Source: Olleya sp. YS
Lineage (GTDB): Bacteria > Bacteroidota > Bacteroidia > Flavobacteriales > Flavobacteriaceae
NCBI RefSeq assembly: GCF_029760915.1
Contig: NZ_CP121685.1
Location: 2,939,001 to 3,003,000 of the forward strand
DNA: 64,000 nt
Direction: 5' to 3'
The position numbers and the translations under genes were made by a program. Shown here in pieces: positions 25,557 to 32,451 of the stretch. Position 1 is the first letter of the stretch, and each line of letters opens with the position of its first letter. The notes under the pieces are model-generated. The model worked only from the letters and a program-made list of their open reading frames with translations. It was not told the origin of the DNA and did not search any database.

Positions 25557-25692
25557 ATGCACAACAACGTGTATGATTAATTGCTTTGGTCGTTGCTTAT
25601 TTAGAAAATTCCCTCGGAATTTTCTAGCGTTCGTTTTTGTTTACTAAATTAGTTGCTGAAACACGCAACTAACCATACACAAGACCGTTAAA
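25557..25692 (+). other. Long imperfect palindrome, attC-like site B
   Basis: The outer arms GCACAACAACGTGTATG (25559-25575) and CATACACAAGACCGTTAAAC pair through GTGTATG/CATACAC and AAC/GTT, with an unpaired spacer between. This is the R-spacer-L layout of attC. The right end GTTAAAC fits GTTRRRY; the left GCACAAC misses RYYYAAC by one base. Inside are two further hairpins: AGAAAATTCC/GGAATTTTCT and TTAGTTGC/GCAACTAA. At about 136 bp it falls within the size range of attC sites. No integrase gene is in the window. Confidence 0.5.
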
Positions 25693-25717
25693 CGAAACTC
25701 TAAAATCTTAATCTTCT

Positions 25718-26359
25718 TTAATTCTTATCTTCCAAAAGCGGTACAAACCTAAACTCACCAAACTCAGTCTTTTCAAATTCTTTTTGACTTGTTCTAACAA
25801 ACAACGTCATAATTTGTACATCATCACCAACTGGTATTACTAAACGTCCACCAATTGCTAATTGTGCTAATAATGGTTTTGGTACAAATGGTGCACCAGC
25901 AGTTACAATGATACTATCAAAAGGCGCTTCTTCTTTTAGCCCTTTATATCCATCTCCAAAAATTAGTTTTTTAGCTCTGTAACCCAGTTTTGGTAAAAAA
26001 CGACTGGTTATTTTAAACAGTTCTTGTTGTCTTTCTATACTAAATACTTTAGCACCAAGCTCGCACAACACAGCTGTTTGGTAGCCACTTCCTGTACCAA
26101 TTTCTAATACTTTATCACCTTTTTTAACTTGCATTAACTCGGTTTGAAAAGCAACTGTATAGGGTTGAGAAATGGTTTGGTTTGCAGCAATCGGGAAAGC
26201 TTTATCTTGATACGCATGATCCAAAAAACTAGAATCCATAAATAAGTGTCTTGGTATCTTGCCAATAGCAGTTAAAACTGCTTCGTTTGTGATGCCTTTT
26301 GCTTTTAAGACAGTTACTAGTTGCTGACGTAAACCTTGATGTTTAAAAGTATCTTTCAA
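25718..26359 (-). CDS. pcm: Protein-L-isoaspartate O-methyltransferase
   Basis: The enzyme methylates isoaspartyl residues in damaged proteins using S-adenosylmethionine so they can revert to aspartate. The 213-residue length is normal. The SAM-binding motif is VLEIGTGSGYQTAVL. The family pre-motif TISQPYTVAFQTELM and the post-motif FDSIIVTAGAPFVPKPLL are intact. The C terminus FVPLLEDKN is repeated in the remnant at 24870. The gene is alone on the minus strand, with the cassette-like insert directly beyond its 3' end. Confidence 0.95.
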   Translation of the reverse strand: MKDTFKHQGLRQQLVTVLKAKGITNEAVLTAIGKIPRHLFMDSSFLDHAYQDKAFPIAANQTISQPYTVAFQTELMQVKKGDKVLEIGTGSGYQTAVLCELGAKVFSIERQQELFKITSRFLPKLGYRAKKLIFGDGYKGLKEEAPFDSIIVTAGAPFVPKPLLAQLAIGGRLVIPVGDDVQIMTLFVRTSQKEFEKTEFGEFRFVPLLEDKN

Positions 26360-26492
26360 TAGTTTGTAATAGTTTAGTGCCTAAAATTACTTCATTTTTT
26401 AATAGTTAAAAAGCAAAATCATTCAATTTATAAATTCTTTTAAAATCGTGTATTTAATTATTAATTTCATATAAATTACTACATAAAAAACT

Positions 26493-26500
26493 TATTTTTG
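26493..26500 (+). promoter_or_regulatory. Candidate -7 element (TATTTTTG) of the oxidoreductase gene
   Basis: TATTTTTG matches TAnnTTTG 18 bp before the ATG at 26519. No clear TTG lies at the -33 distance. Confidence 0.42.
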
Positions 26501-26518
26501 TTGAAAACGATATAAACT

Positions 26519-27478
26519 ATGCTAAAAGCTGGTGTATTAGGTGCTGGACACCTTGGAAAAATTCATCTTAGATTATTAAATCAATCAGAAAAATACAACC
26601 TTGTTGGGTTTTACGATGCAGATGAAGATAATGCTAAAAAAGTAGAAGCCGAATTTGGTTATAAATACTTTAATACTATTGAAAGTTTAATAGAGGCTGT
26701 AGACGTTGTAGATATTGTCACGCCTACGCTATCGCATTACGATTGTGCTAAACAAGCTATTTCTAAAGGCAAACATATTTTTATTGAAAAGCCTATTACA
26801 AATACGGTTCAAGAGGCTGAAGCTTTAAGAACTTTGGTTGCAGAATTTGGTGTGAAAGGTCAAGTTGGACATGTCGAGCGTTTTAATCCTGCGTTTATTG
26901 CAGTTAAAGACCAATTAGACAGTCCTATGTTTATTGAAGCCCATCGTTTGGCAGAATTTAATCCTCGTGGTACAGATGTACCTGTGGTTTTAGACTTAAT
27001 GATTCATGATATTGATGTGATTTTAAGTGTGGTAAAATCTAAGGTTAAAAATGTATCTGCAAGCGGAGTTTCAGTTATAAGCGATACACCAGATATTGCT
27101 AATGCTCGTATAGAATTTGTTAATGGTTGTGTTGCCAATTTAACAGCTAGTAGAATTTCACTTAAAAATATGCGAAAAACACGATTTTTTCAGCGAGATG
27201 CGTATATCTCTGTCGATTTTTTAGAAAAGAAATGTGAAGTGGTAAAAATGAAAGATGCACCTGAGAATCCTGGAGATTTTGACATGATTTTACAAAATGC
27301 AGAAGGCGTTAAAAAACAAATCTATTTTGATAACCCAGACATCTCTAGCAACAACGCTATTTTAGATGAGTTGGAATCGTTTGCTGAAGCAATAAATAAT
27401 AACACCACACCAATAGTAACACTCCATGATGGTACAGAAGCTTTGCGTGTGGCAACCATGATTATTGATCAGTTTTAA
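26519..27478 (+). CDS. Gfo/Idh/MocA family oxidoreductase
   Basis: The 319-residue protein has an N-terminal Rossmann domain (AGVLGAGHLGKIHLRLL) and the family motif EKPITNTVQEAE, whose lysine is catalytic in relatives. A C-terminal beta-sheet domain includes GQVGHVERFNPAF and DLMIHDIDVILSV. Members oxidise or reduce sugars or related alcohols with NAD(P). The substrate cannot be set from sequence. It is the first gene of a long rightward series and is followed at once by a 31-codon frame and hbd, which share its direction but not an obvious pathway. Confidence 0.88.
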   Translation: MLKAGVLGAGHLGKIHLRLLNQSEKYNLVGFYDADEDNAKKVEAEFGYKYFNTIESLIEAVDVVDIVTPTLSHYDCAKQAISKGKHIFIEKPITNTVQEAEALRTLVAEFGVKGQVGHVERFNPAFIAVKDQLDSPMFIEAHRLAEFNPRGTDVPVVLDLMIHDIDVILSVVKSKVKNVSASGVSVISDTPDIANARIEFVNGCVANLTASRISLKNMRKTRFFQRDAYISVDFLEKKCEVVKMKDAPENPGDFDMILQNAEGVKKQIYFDNPDISSNNAILDELESFAEAINNNTTPIVTLHDGTEALRVATMIIDQF

Positions 27479-27486
27479 ATAGCAGT

Positions 27487-27582
27487 ATGATGACAAAACA
27501 AAAAGAACAACAAAAAAAATCGCTTTGGTCTTACATCGTCGATTTTTTTGCAAAAGTACTATTTGGTAACAAAAAAAAGTAA
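27487..27582 (+). CDS. Candidate 31-residue amphipathic small protein
   Basis: ATGATG at 27487 opens a frame of 31 codons ending TAA. The product starts MMTKQKEQQKKSLWSYIVD and continues with FFAKVLFG before a lysine-rich end. The pattern is a charged head, a short aromatic and hydrophobic stretch of about 15 residues, and a basic tail. This suggests a peripheral membrane peptide. It lies nine bases after the oxidoreductase stop, so it could be translated from the same mRNA. The frame is short enough to be chance. Confidence 0.4.
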   Translation: MMTKQKEQQKKSLWSYIVDFFAKVLFGNKKK

Positions 27583-27595
27583 TCAATAAAAGTGT

Positions 27596-27612
27596 TCCCG
27601 ATGCTTTGGGAT
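27596..27612. repeat. Small palindromic element TCCCGATGCTTTGGGA
   Basis: TCCC and GGGA pair around a short loop in the gap before hbd. No T tract follows, so it is not a typical terminator. Confidence 0.35.
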
Positions 27613-27638
27613 AACAGAATTAAAAACATAATATTTTA

Positions 27639-28529
27639 ATGAAACATGTAGCAGTAATTGGTGCAGGCACAATGGGTAATGGTATTGCCCACACGTTTGC
27701 ACAGTCAGGATTTAAAGTACAATTAATAGACATTAGTGAAGCGTCATTACAACGCGGAATGGATACGATTGCTAAAAATTTAGACCGCATGGTCGCTAAA
27801 GAAAAAATCACTGAAGCTAATAAAGCAGAAACTTTAGGAAACATTACCACGTTTACCAATATTGAAGCTGGTGTAAAAAATGTAAGTTTAGTTGTTGAAG
27901 CTGCAACAGAAAATATTGATTTAAAACTGAAGATTTTTAAGCAATTAGACAACGCTTGTCCAAAAGACACCATTCTGGCTACTAACACCTCCTCTATTTC
28001 TATAACACAAATTGGTGCAGCTACCTCTAGACCTGAAAAGGTTATTGGAATGCATTTTATGAATCCTGTTCCAATCATGAAGTTAGTCGAGATTATTCGT
28101 GGGTATAACACCAGTGACGACGTGACTAATACCATTATGGAGTTATCTAAAACCCTAGGAAAAACACCTACAGAAGTTAATGATTATCCTGGTTTTGTAG
28201 CTAACAGAATTTTAATGCCAATGCTAAATGAGTCTATAGAAACTTTATACAATGGTGTTGCTGGTGTCGAAGAAATTGACACAGTTATGAAACTAGGAAT
28301 GGCACACCCAATGGGTCCATTACAATTAGCAGATTTTATTGGGTTAGACGTGTGTTTATCCATATTAAATGTGATGTACGACGGATTTAAAAACCCAAAA
28401 TATGCGCCTTGCCCATTATTAGTTAATATGGTACGTGCAGGTAAATTAGGTGTTAAATCTGGTGAAGGTTTTTATGATTATACTGAGTCGAGTAAAGCGG
28501 AAAAAATTGCATCGCAATTTTTGAAATAA
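27639..28529 (+). CDS. hbd: 3-hydroxybutyryl-CoA (3-hydroxyacyl-CoA) dehydrogenase
   Basis: The 296-residue enzyme has the NAD-binding motif VIGAGTMGNGIAHTFA, the catalytic-histidine block GMHFMNPVPIMKLVE, and the C-terminal domain with DYPGFVANRILMPMLNE and GMAHPMGPLQLADFIGLD. It oxidises (S)-3-hydroxyacyl-CoA to 3-oxoacyl-CoA, in butyrate-type or fatty/phenylacetate metabolism. The short stand-alone form points to 3-hydroxybutyryl-CoA-type substrates. The gene symbol is by family; the physiological pathway is not shown by its neighbours. Confidence 0.92.
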   Translation: MKHVAVIGAGTMGNGIAHTFAQSGFKVQLIDISEASLQRGMDTIAKNLDRMVAKEKITEANKAETLGNITTFTNIEAGVKNVSLVVEAATENIDLKLKIFKQLDNACPKDTILATNTSSISITQIGAATSRPEKVIGMHFMNPVPIMKLVEIIRGYNTSDDVTNTIMELSKTLGKTPTEVNDYPGFVANRILMPMLNESIETLYNGVAGVEEIDTVMKLGMAHPMGPLQLADFIGLDVCLSILNVMYDGFKNPKYAPCPLLVNMVRAGKLGVKSGEGFYDYTESSKAEKIASQFLK

Positions 28530-28536
28530 AATTTCT

Positions 28537-28613
28537 AGTCACAGTTTTCAGTCTCAGTTTGCAGCCTTACTTAATCCTTAAACTGTAAACTGCGACTGAG
28601 ACTGAGACTGACC
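28537..28613. repeat. Inverted repeat of CAGTCTCAGT-type words
   Basis: CAGTCTCAGTTTGCAG on the left is inverted on the right as CTGTAAACTGCGACTG with two mismatches, followed by extra ACTGAG words. It fills the gap between hbd and the DUF1015 gene and can form a hairpin, but it lacks a T tract. Confidence 0.6.
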
Positions 28614-28623
28614 ACTAAAAAAT

Positions 28624-29862
28624 ATGACCAAAATCCTACCATTTAAAGCAGTTAGACCAACCAGAGATAAAGTTAGTTTGGTTGCGTCACGCTCTTATCA
28701 AAGTTATACGCAAGCAGAACGAGAAGCACGTTTGGATTATAATCCATTTTCGTTTTTACACATAGTAAATCCAGGGTATAAATATGACAAAGAAATTTCT
28801 GGAGAAGCACGTTATAAACTGGTAAAAAACAGGTATTCTGAGTTTAAAGAAGATGGTGTATTTATTCAAGACCAAAACCCTTGTTTTTACATTTATAAAA
28901 TAGTCGATAGAGATTTACAAGAGTTTAATGGTATTGTGGCTGCTGCAAGTGTTGAAGATTATAACAATAACGTTATTAAACGACACGAAGACACGATTGC
29001 TTCTAGAGAAGTTATTTTTAAAGACTATCTAAAAACGGTTGGTTTTAATGCAGAACCTGTACTACTCACCTATCCTGATAACCATACGATTTCTCAAATA
29101 ATTACTGAAAAACAAAAGGAACGCGCAGAATTTGAGTTTACAACAACGTACAGAGACACACATTATTTATGGCTGATTGAAGACAAAAAAGATATAAAGG
29201 CAATTGCTGAAAACTTTAGCAAAATGAATACGCTTTATATTGCAGATGGACATCATCGGTCTTCTTCGTCTCAGTTATTAGCAGAAGAATTAAAAAAAGA
29301 AAACCCAAATCATTCTGGTAATGAGCCTTATAATTTTTTTATGAGTTATTTGATTTCGGAATCAGAGTTACGTATACATGAGTTTAATCGCTTGGTCAAA
29401 GACTTAAATGGATTAACAAAAGAGGAGTTTTTAATACAATTAGATACTATATATCGTATAGAAAATAGAGGCATCATGCCTTATCAACCGTCTAAACCAC
29501 ATCATTTTAGTATGTATTTGGATGGCGAGTTCTACTCGTTGTACCTTAGAAAAACAGAATATGAAATTAAAACGTCTTTAGATGAATTGGATGCGCAAAT
29601 ACTATACAAAACCATATTACAACCTATTCTAGGCATTACCGATTTACGTAACGATAATCGTATTTTTTATTTAAGCGGAAAAAAAGATATTGTAAACCTA
29701 AAAAGTAAAGTTGATAGTCAAGAATTTACCGTTGGATTTGGCATGGTTCCTGCGACTATTGAGCAAATGAAACAAATTGCTGACGATGGACTAACTATGC
29801 CACCAAAAAGCACCTATATTGAGCCAAAAATTAGAAGTGGTGTTACTATTTATGAGTTTTGA
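28624..29862 (+). CDS. DUF1015 family protein
   Basis: The 412-residue protein matches the DUF1015 pattern: an N-terminal ILPFKAVRPTRDKVSLVASR, then FLHIVNPG, and a central IADGHHRSSSSQLLAEE. The GHHR histidines suggest metal or phosphate handling. The family is common near serine/phosphoglycerate metabolism genes, and its enzymatic role is unproven to my knowledge. It appears cytoplasmic. In this window it stands between hbd and yggS without an overlapping reading frame. Confidence 0.85.
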   Translation: MTKILPFKAVRPTRDKVSLVASRSYQSYTQAEREARLDYNPFSFLHIVNPGYKYDKEISGEARYKLVKNRYSEFKEDGVFIQDQNPCFYIYKIVDRDLQEFNGIVAAASVEDYNNNVIKRHEDTIASREVIFKDYLKTVGFNAEPVLLTYPDNHTISQIITEKQKERAEFEFTTTYRDTHYLWLIEDKKDIKAIAENFSKMNTLYIADGHHRSSSSQLLAEELKKENPNHSGNEPYNFFMSYLISESELRIHEFNRLVKDLNGLTKEEFLIQLDTIYRIENRGIMPYQPSKPHHFSMYLDGEFYSLYLRKTEYEIKTSLDELDAQILYKTILQPILGITDLRNDNRIFYLSGKKDIVNLKSKVDSQEFTVGFGMVPATIEQMKQIADDGLTMPPKSTYIEPKIRSGVTIYEF

Positions 29863-29865
29863 TAT

Positions 29866-29985
29866 AAGTGAAAAGTCGAAAGTAATAAGGCATTAGTGGT
29901 CATTTCGACGTTAGGAGAAAACGCATTATTTTTACAAAATAAACGACAACATTAATAAGATTCTTGCCTATGCAGGAAATAGTAT
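29866..29985. repeat. Intergenic stretch with small repeat words (GTGAAAAGT, TTTCGACG..GGAGAAA, CCTATGCAGG)
   Basis: Between DUF1015 and yggS lie a GTGAAAAGT word, a degenerate TCATTTCGACGTTAGGAGAAA, and a CCTATGCAGGAA hairpin related in form to the element at 48201. No promoter or terminator is clear. Confidence 0.35.
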
Positions 29986-30637
29986 GAGTATAAAACAAAA
30001 CCTAAATAACATAAAACAATCTCTTCCAGAACACGTCACTTTGGTAGCTGTGTCTAAAACAAAACCAGTTAGTGATTTAATGGAAGCCTATGATGCTGGT
30101 CAGCGTATTTTTGGAGAAAACAAAATCCAAGAAATGACAGAAAAACACCAGCAAATGCCAAAAGACATCAAATGGCACATGATTGGTCATGTACAACGCA
30201 ATAAAGTGAAATATATGGCTGAATTTGTAGATTTAATTCATGGTGTGGAAAGCTTCAAACTATTAAAAGAAATAAATAAACAAGCCAAAAAGCATGATAG
30301 AATTATCGACTGTTTGCTTCAAATTAAAATAGCTGAGGAAGATTCTAAATTTGGGATGTCACCAAGTGAAGCTTCAACTATTTTGCAGTCAGAAGACTTT
30401 TCAGCTTTAAAAAACGTCAATATTATTGGTGTTATGGGAATGGCAACTTTTACTGATAATCAAGAACAAATTAAACAAGAGTTTGATTTACTAAAATCTA
30501 CTTTTGACCATCTTAAAACAATACAACCAGACCTTAACGCAATTAGTATGGGAATGAGTGGCGATTATAAATTAGCAATTGACAGTGGTAGCACAATGAT
30601 TCGCGTGGGAAGTAGTATATTTGGCGTACGCAACTAA
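29984..30637 (+). CDS. YggS-type PLP homeostasis protein
   Basis: The 217-residue protein is a single-domain alanine-racemase-like TIM barrel that holds pyridoxal phosphate on Lys25 (VAVSKTKPVSD). Other conserved blocks are GENKIQEM, WHMIGHVQRNKVKY and GMSGDYKLAIDSGSTMIRVG. Members have no strong catalytic activity but keep free PLP and amino-acid pools balanced. It is cytoplasmic. A heptamer-like repeat array begins six bases after its stop. Confidence 0.92.
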   Translation: MSIKQNLNNIKQSLPEHVTLVAVSKTKPVSDLMEAYDAGQRIFGENKIQEMTEKHQQMPKDIKWHMIGHVQRNKVKYMAEFVDLIHGVESFKLLKEINKQAKKHDRIIDCLLQIKIAEEDSKFGMSPSEASTILQSEDFSALKNVNIIGVMGMATFTDNQEQIKQEFDLLKSTFDHLKTIQPDLNAISMGMSGDYKLAIDSGSTMIRVGSSIFGVRN

Positions 30638-30642
30638 TAGTT

Positions 30643-30684
30643 AAAAGTGAAAAGTTAAAAGTGAAAAGTGAAAAGTGAAAAGTT
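30643..30684. repeat. Six tandem AAAAGTG/AAAAGTT heptamers
   Basis: The array reads AAAAGT(G/T) six times without gaps and ends 12 bp before the four-helix-bundle gene. The complementary words (CTTTTAACT and relatives) follow that gene. Confidence 0.7.
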
Positions 30685-30696
30685 TGCAATAAATTT

Positions 30697-31053
30697 ATGA
30701 GAGAGTCCATTTTAAAAACAAAAAGTTACGATTTTGCTTTGCTTATCATCAAATCCTATAAATTAATATCTTCAGAAAAAAAAGAATTTACTTTATCTAA
30801 ACAATTATTAAGAAGTGGGACTTCTATTGGTGCAAACATAAGAGAAGCCGAATTTGCACAATCTAACAAAGATTTTATTAGCAAAATGAGTATTGCTTTA
30901 AAAGAAGCAAATGAAACTGATTATTGGATATCATTAATTCACGATTCCAATTATATTGATGAGAGTACGTTTAAATTATTGATTTTTTCAAATAAAGAGT
31001 TAATAAAAATGTTAGTTTCGACAATTAATACCATGAAATCAAAAACTAATTAA
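30697..31053 (+). CDS. Four-helix-bundle protein (23S rRNA intervening-sequence protein family)
   Basis: The 118-residue, all-helical protein has the family signature LRSGTSIGANIREAEFAQS, followed by FISKMSIALKEANETDYWI. The family includes proteins encoded by 23S rRNA intervening sequences and is related to the Avd accessory protein of diversity-generating retroelements. Its biochemical role is unclear; basic pentamers that bind nucleic acid are known for Avd. There is no reverse transcriptase nearby. It sits between yggS and an exonuclease gene, flanked by inverted AAAAGT-type words, as if it were a small inserted element. Confidence 0.85.
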   Translation: MRESILKTKSYDFALLIIKSYKLISSEKKEFTLSKQLLRSGTSIGANIREAEFAQSNKDFISKMSIALKEANETDYWISLIHDSNYIDESTFKLLIFSNKELIKMLVSTINTMKSKTN

Positions 31054-31083
31054 CTTTTAATTATTAACTATTAGCTTTTAACT
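31051..31083. repeat. Right-hand inverted word cluster (TAACTTTTAA..TTAGCTTTTAACT)
   Basis: The cluster contains CTTTTAACT and related words, which are the reverse complement of AGTTAAAAG at 30639-30647. It overlaps the stop codon of the four-helix-bundle gene. Confidence 0.5.
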
Positions 31084-31086
31084 GAA

Positions 31087-32451
31087 TTGTATACAATAAT
31101 TGACATAGAAACCACAGGTGGTAAGTACAATGAAGAAGGAATAACCGAAATAGCCATCTATAAATATGATGGTCATGAGGTGGTAGATAAGTTTATCAGT
31201 TTAGTTAATCCAGAGCGAGAGATACAACCCTTTGTAGTTAATCTTACAGGTATAAATAGTAATATGCTACGTCACGCACCAAAATTTTATGAAGTGGCTA
31301 AACGTATTGTAGAAATTACCGAAGACACAATACTGGTGGCTCACAATGCTAAATTTGATTATAGGATATTAAAAACCGAATTTAAAAGATTAGGATTTCC
31401 TTTTGAACGTAGAACACTATGTACAGTAGAATTAGCAAAAGATTTAATTCCGGATCAAAAGTCGTACAGTTTAGGTAAATTGGTACGTTCTCTTGGTATT
31501 CCTGTAACAGACAGACATCGTGCATCTGGTGATGCTTTGGCTACTGTTAAGCTATTTAAATTATTACTTAATAAAGACACTACTAAATCCATTATAAAAG
31601 ACTCTATTAGAAAAGAACCAAAATTCCAGATGGAACCAAGGTTAATAGATATAATAGATCAGCTTCCATCCATAACAGGTGTATATTACATGCACAAAGA
31701 AGATGGTGAAATAATTTACATTGGTAAAAGTAAAAACATTAAAAATAGAGTCAATCAACACTTTACAGGTATCACACCAAAATCCAAAAAAATGCAAGCC
31801 CAAGTTGCTGCAGTAACTTATGAAGCTACTGGAAGCGAGTTGGTAGCACTTTTAAAAGAAAGTGAAGAGATTAAACGAAACAAACCTATACTTAACAGAG
31901 CATTAAGTAGAAGCGTTTTTACGCATGCGTTATATAGCTTTACAGACCACAACGGTTATGTTAATTTAACAATTGAAAAAGCAGACGAAAAAAAAGCATG
32001 TGTGACAACATTTACTACAAGACAAAGTGGACGACATTTTTTAGAAAAAATGGTTGAGCAATACCAGTTATGTCAAAAACTATCAGGTTTGTATAAAACG
32101 AGCTCTAGTTGTTTCCATTATGAGGTCAAAAAATGCGAAGGTGCTTGTATCCAAAAAGAACCTGCAGTAAGTTACAACAGTCGTGTGGAGCAATTATTAG
32201 AAAAATACAGCTACAAAAACAAGAACATGGTTATTGTGGACAGAGGTCGTGAGGTTGATGAGCGCAGTGCTATTTTAATACAAAACGGTATTTTTAAAGG
32301 ATTTGGCTTTTTTAATTTAAATTATCAAATTAATAATTTAGAAATTTTAGAAACTATTATTACTCCAATGGAGAATAATAGAGACCAACAACACATCATT
32401 CAAAGCTACTTAAGAAAAAATAAACGATTAAAAATTATTCAGTTACAATGA
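31087..32451 (+). CDS. DEDD exonuclease / GIY-YIG nuclease fusion (DnaQ-UvrC/Cho-like)
   Basis: The 454-residue protein begins at TTG with MYTIIDIETTGG, where Asp6 and Glu8 are the first metal ligands of a DnaQ-type 3'-5' exonuclease (1-165). The HRASGDALATVKLF block supplies the last Asp. A GIY-YIG nuclease domain follows at about 195-285 (ITGVYYMHKEDGEIIYIGKS). A Cys-containing tail of unknown fold contains KCEGACIQ, as in UvrC. The combination is found in many Bacteroidetes and suggests a nucleotide-excision or incision-repair role. It overlaps the next gene by four bases (ATGA). Confidence 0.88.
   Translation: MYTIIDIETTGGKYNEEGITEIAIYKYDGHEVVDKFISLVNPEREIQPFVVNLTGINSNMLRHAPKFYEVAKRIVEITEDTILVAHNAKFDYRILKTEFKRLGFPFERRTLCTVELAKDLIPDQKSYSLGKLVRSLGIPVTDRHRASGDALATVKLFKLLLNKDTTKSIIKDSIRKEPKFQMEPRLIDIIDQLPSITGVYYMHKEDGEIIYIGKSKNIKNRVNQHFTGITPKSKKMQAQVAAVTYEATGSELVALLKESEEIKRNKPILNRALSRSVFTHALYSFTDHNGYVNLTIEKADEKKACVTTFTTRQSGRHFLEKMVEQYQLCQKLSGLYKTSSSCFHYEVKKCEGACIQKEPAVSYNSRVEQLLEKYSYKNKNMVIVDRGREVDERSAILIQNGIFKGFGFFNLNYQINNLEILETIITPMENNRDQQHIIQSYLRKNKRLKIIQLQ

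Noticed and set aside
27620-28135. A 171-codon frame antisense to hbd
   Set aside because: It is the reverse frame of a well-recognised dehydrogenase, and its Ser/Ile-rich translation is typical of a shadow.
30697-31053. A diversity-generating retroelement (Avd-like gene)
   Set aside because: No reverse transcriptase, template repeat or variable repeat is nearby; only the helical-bundle family is shared.
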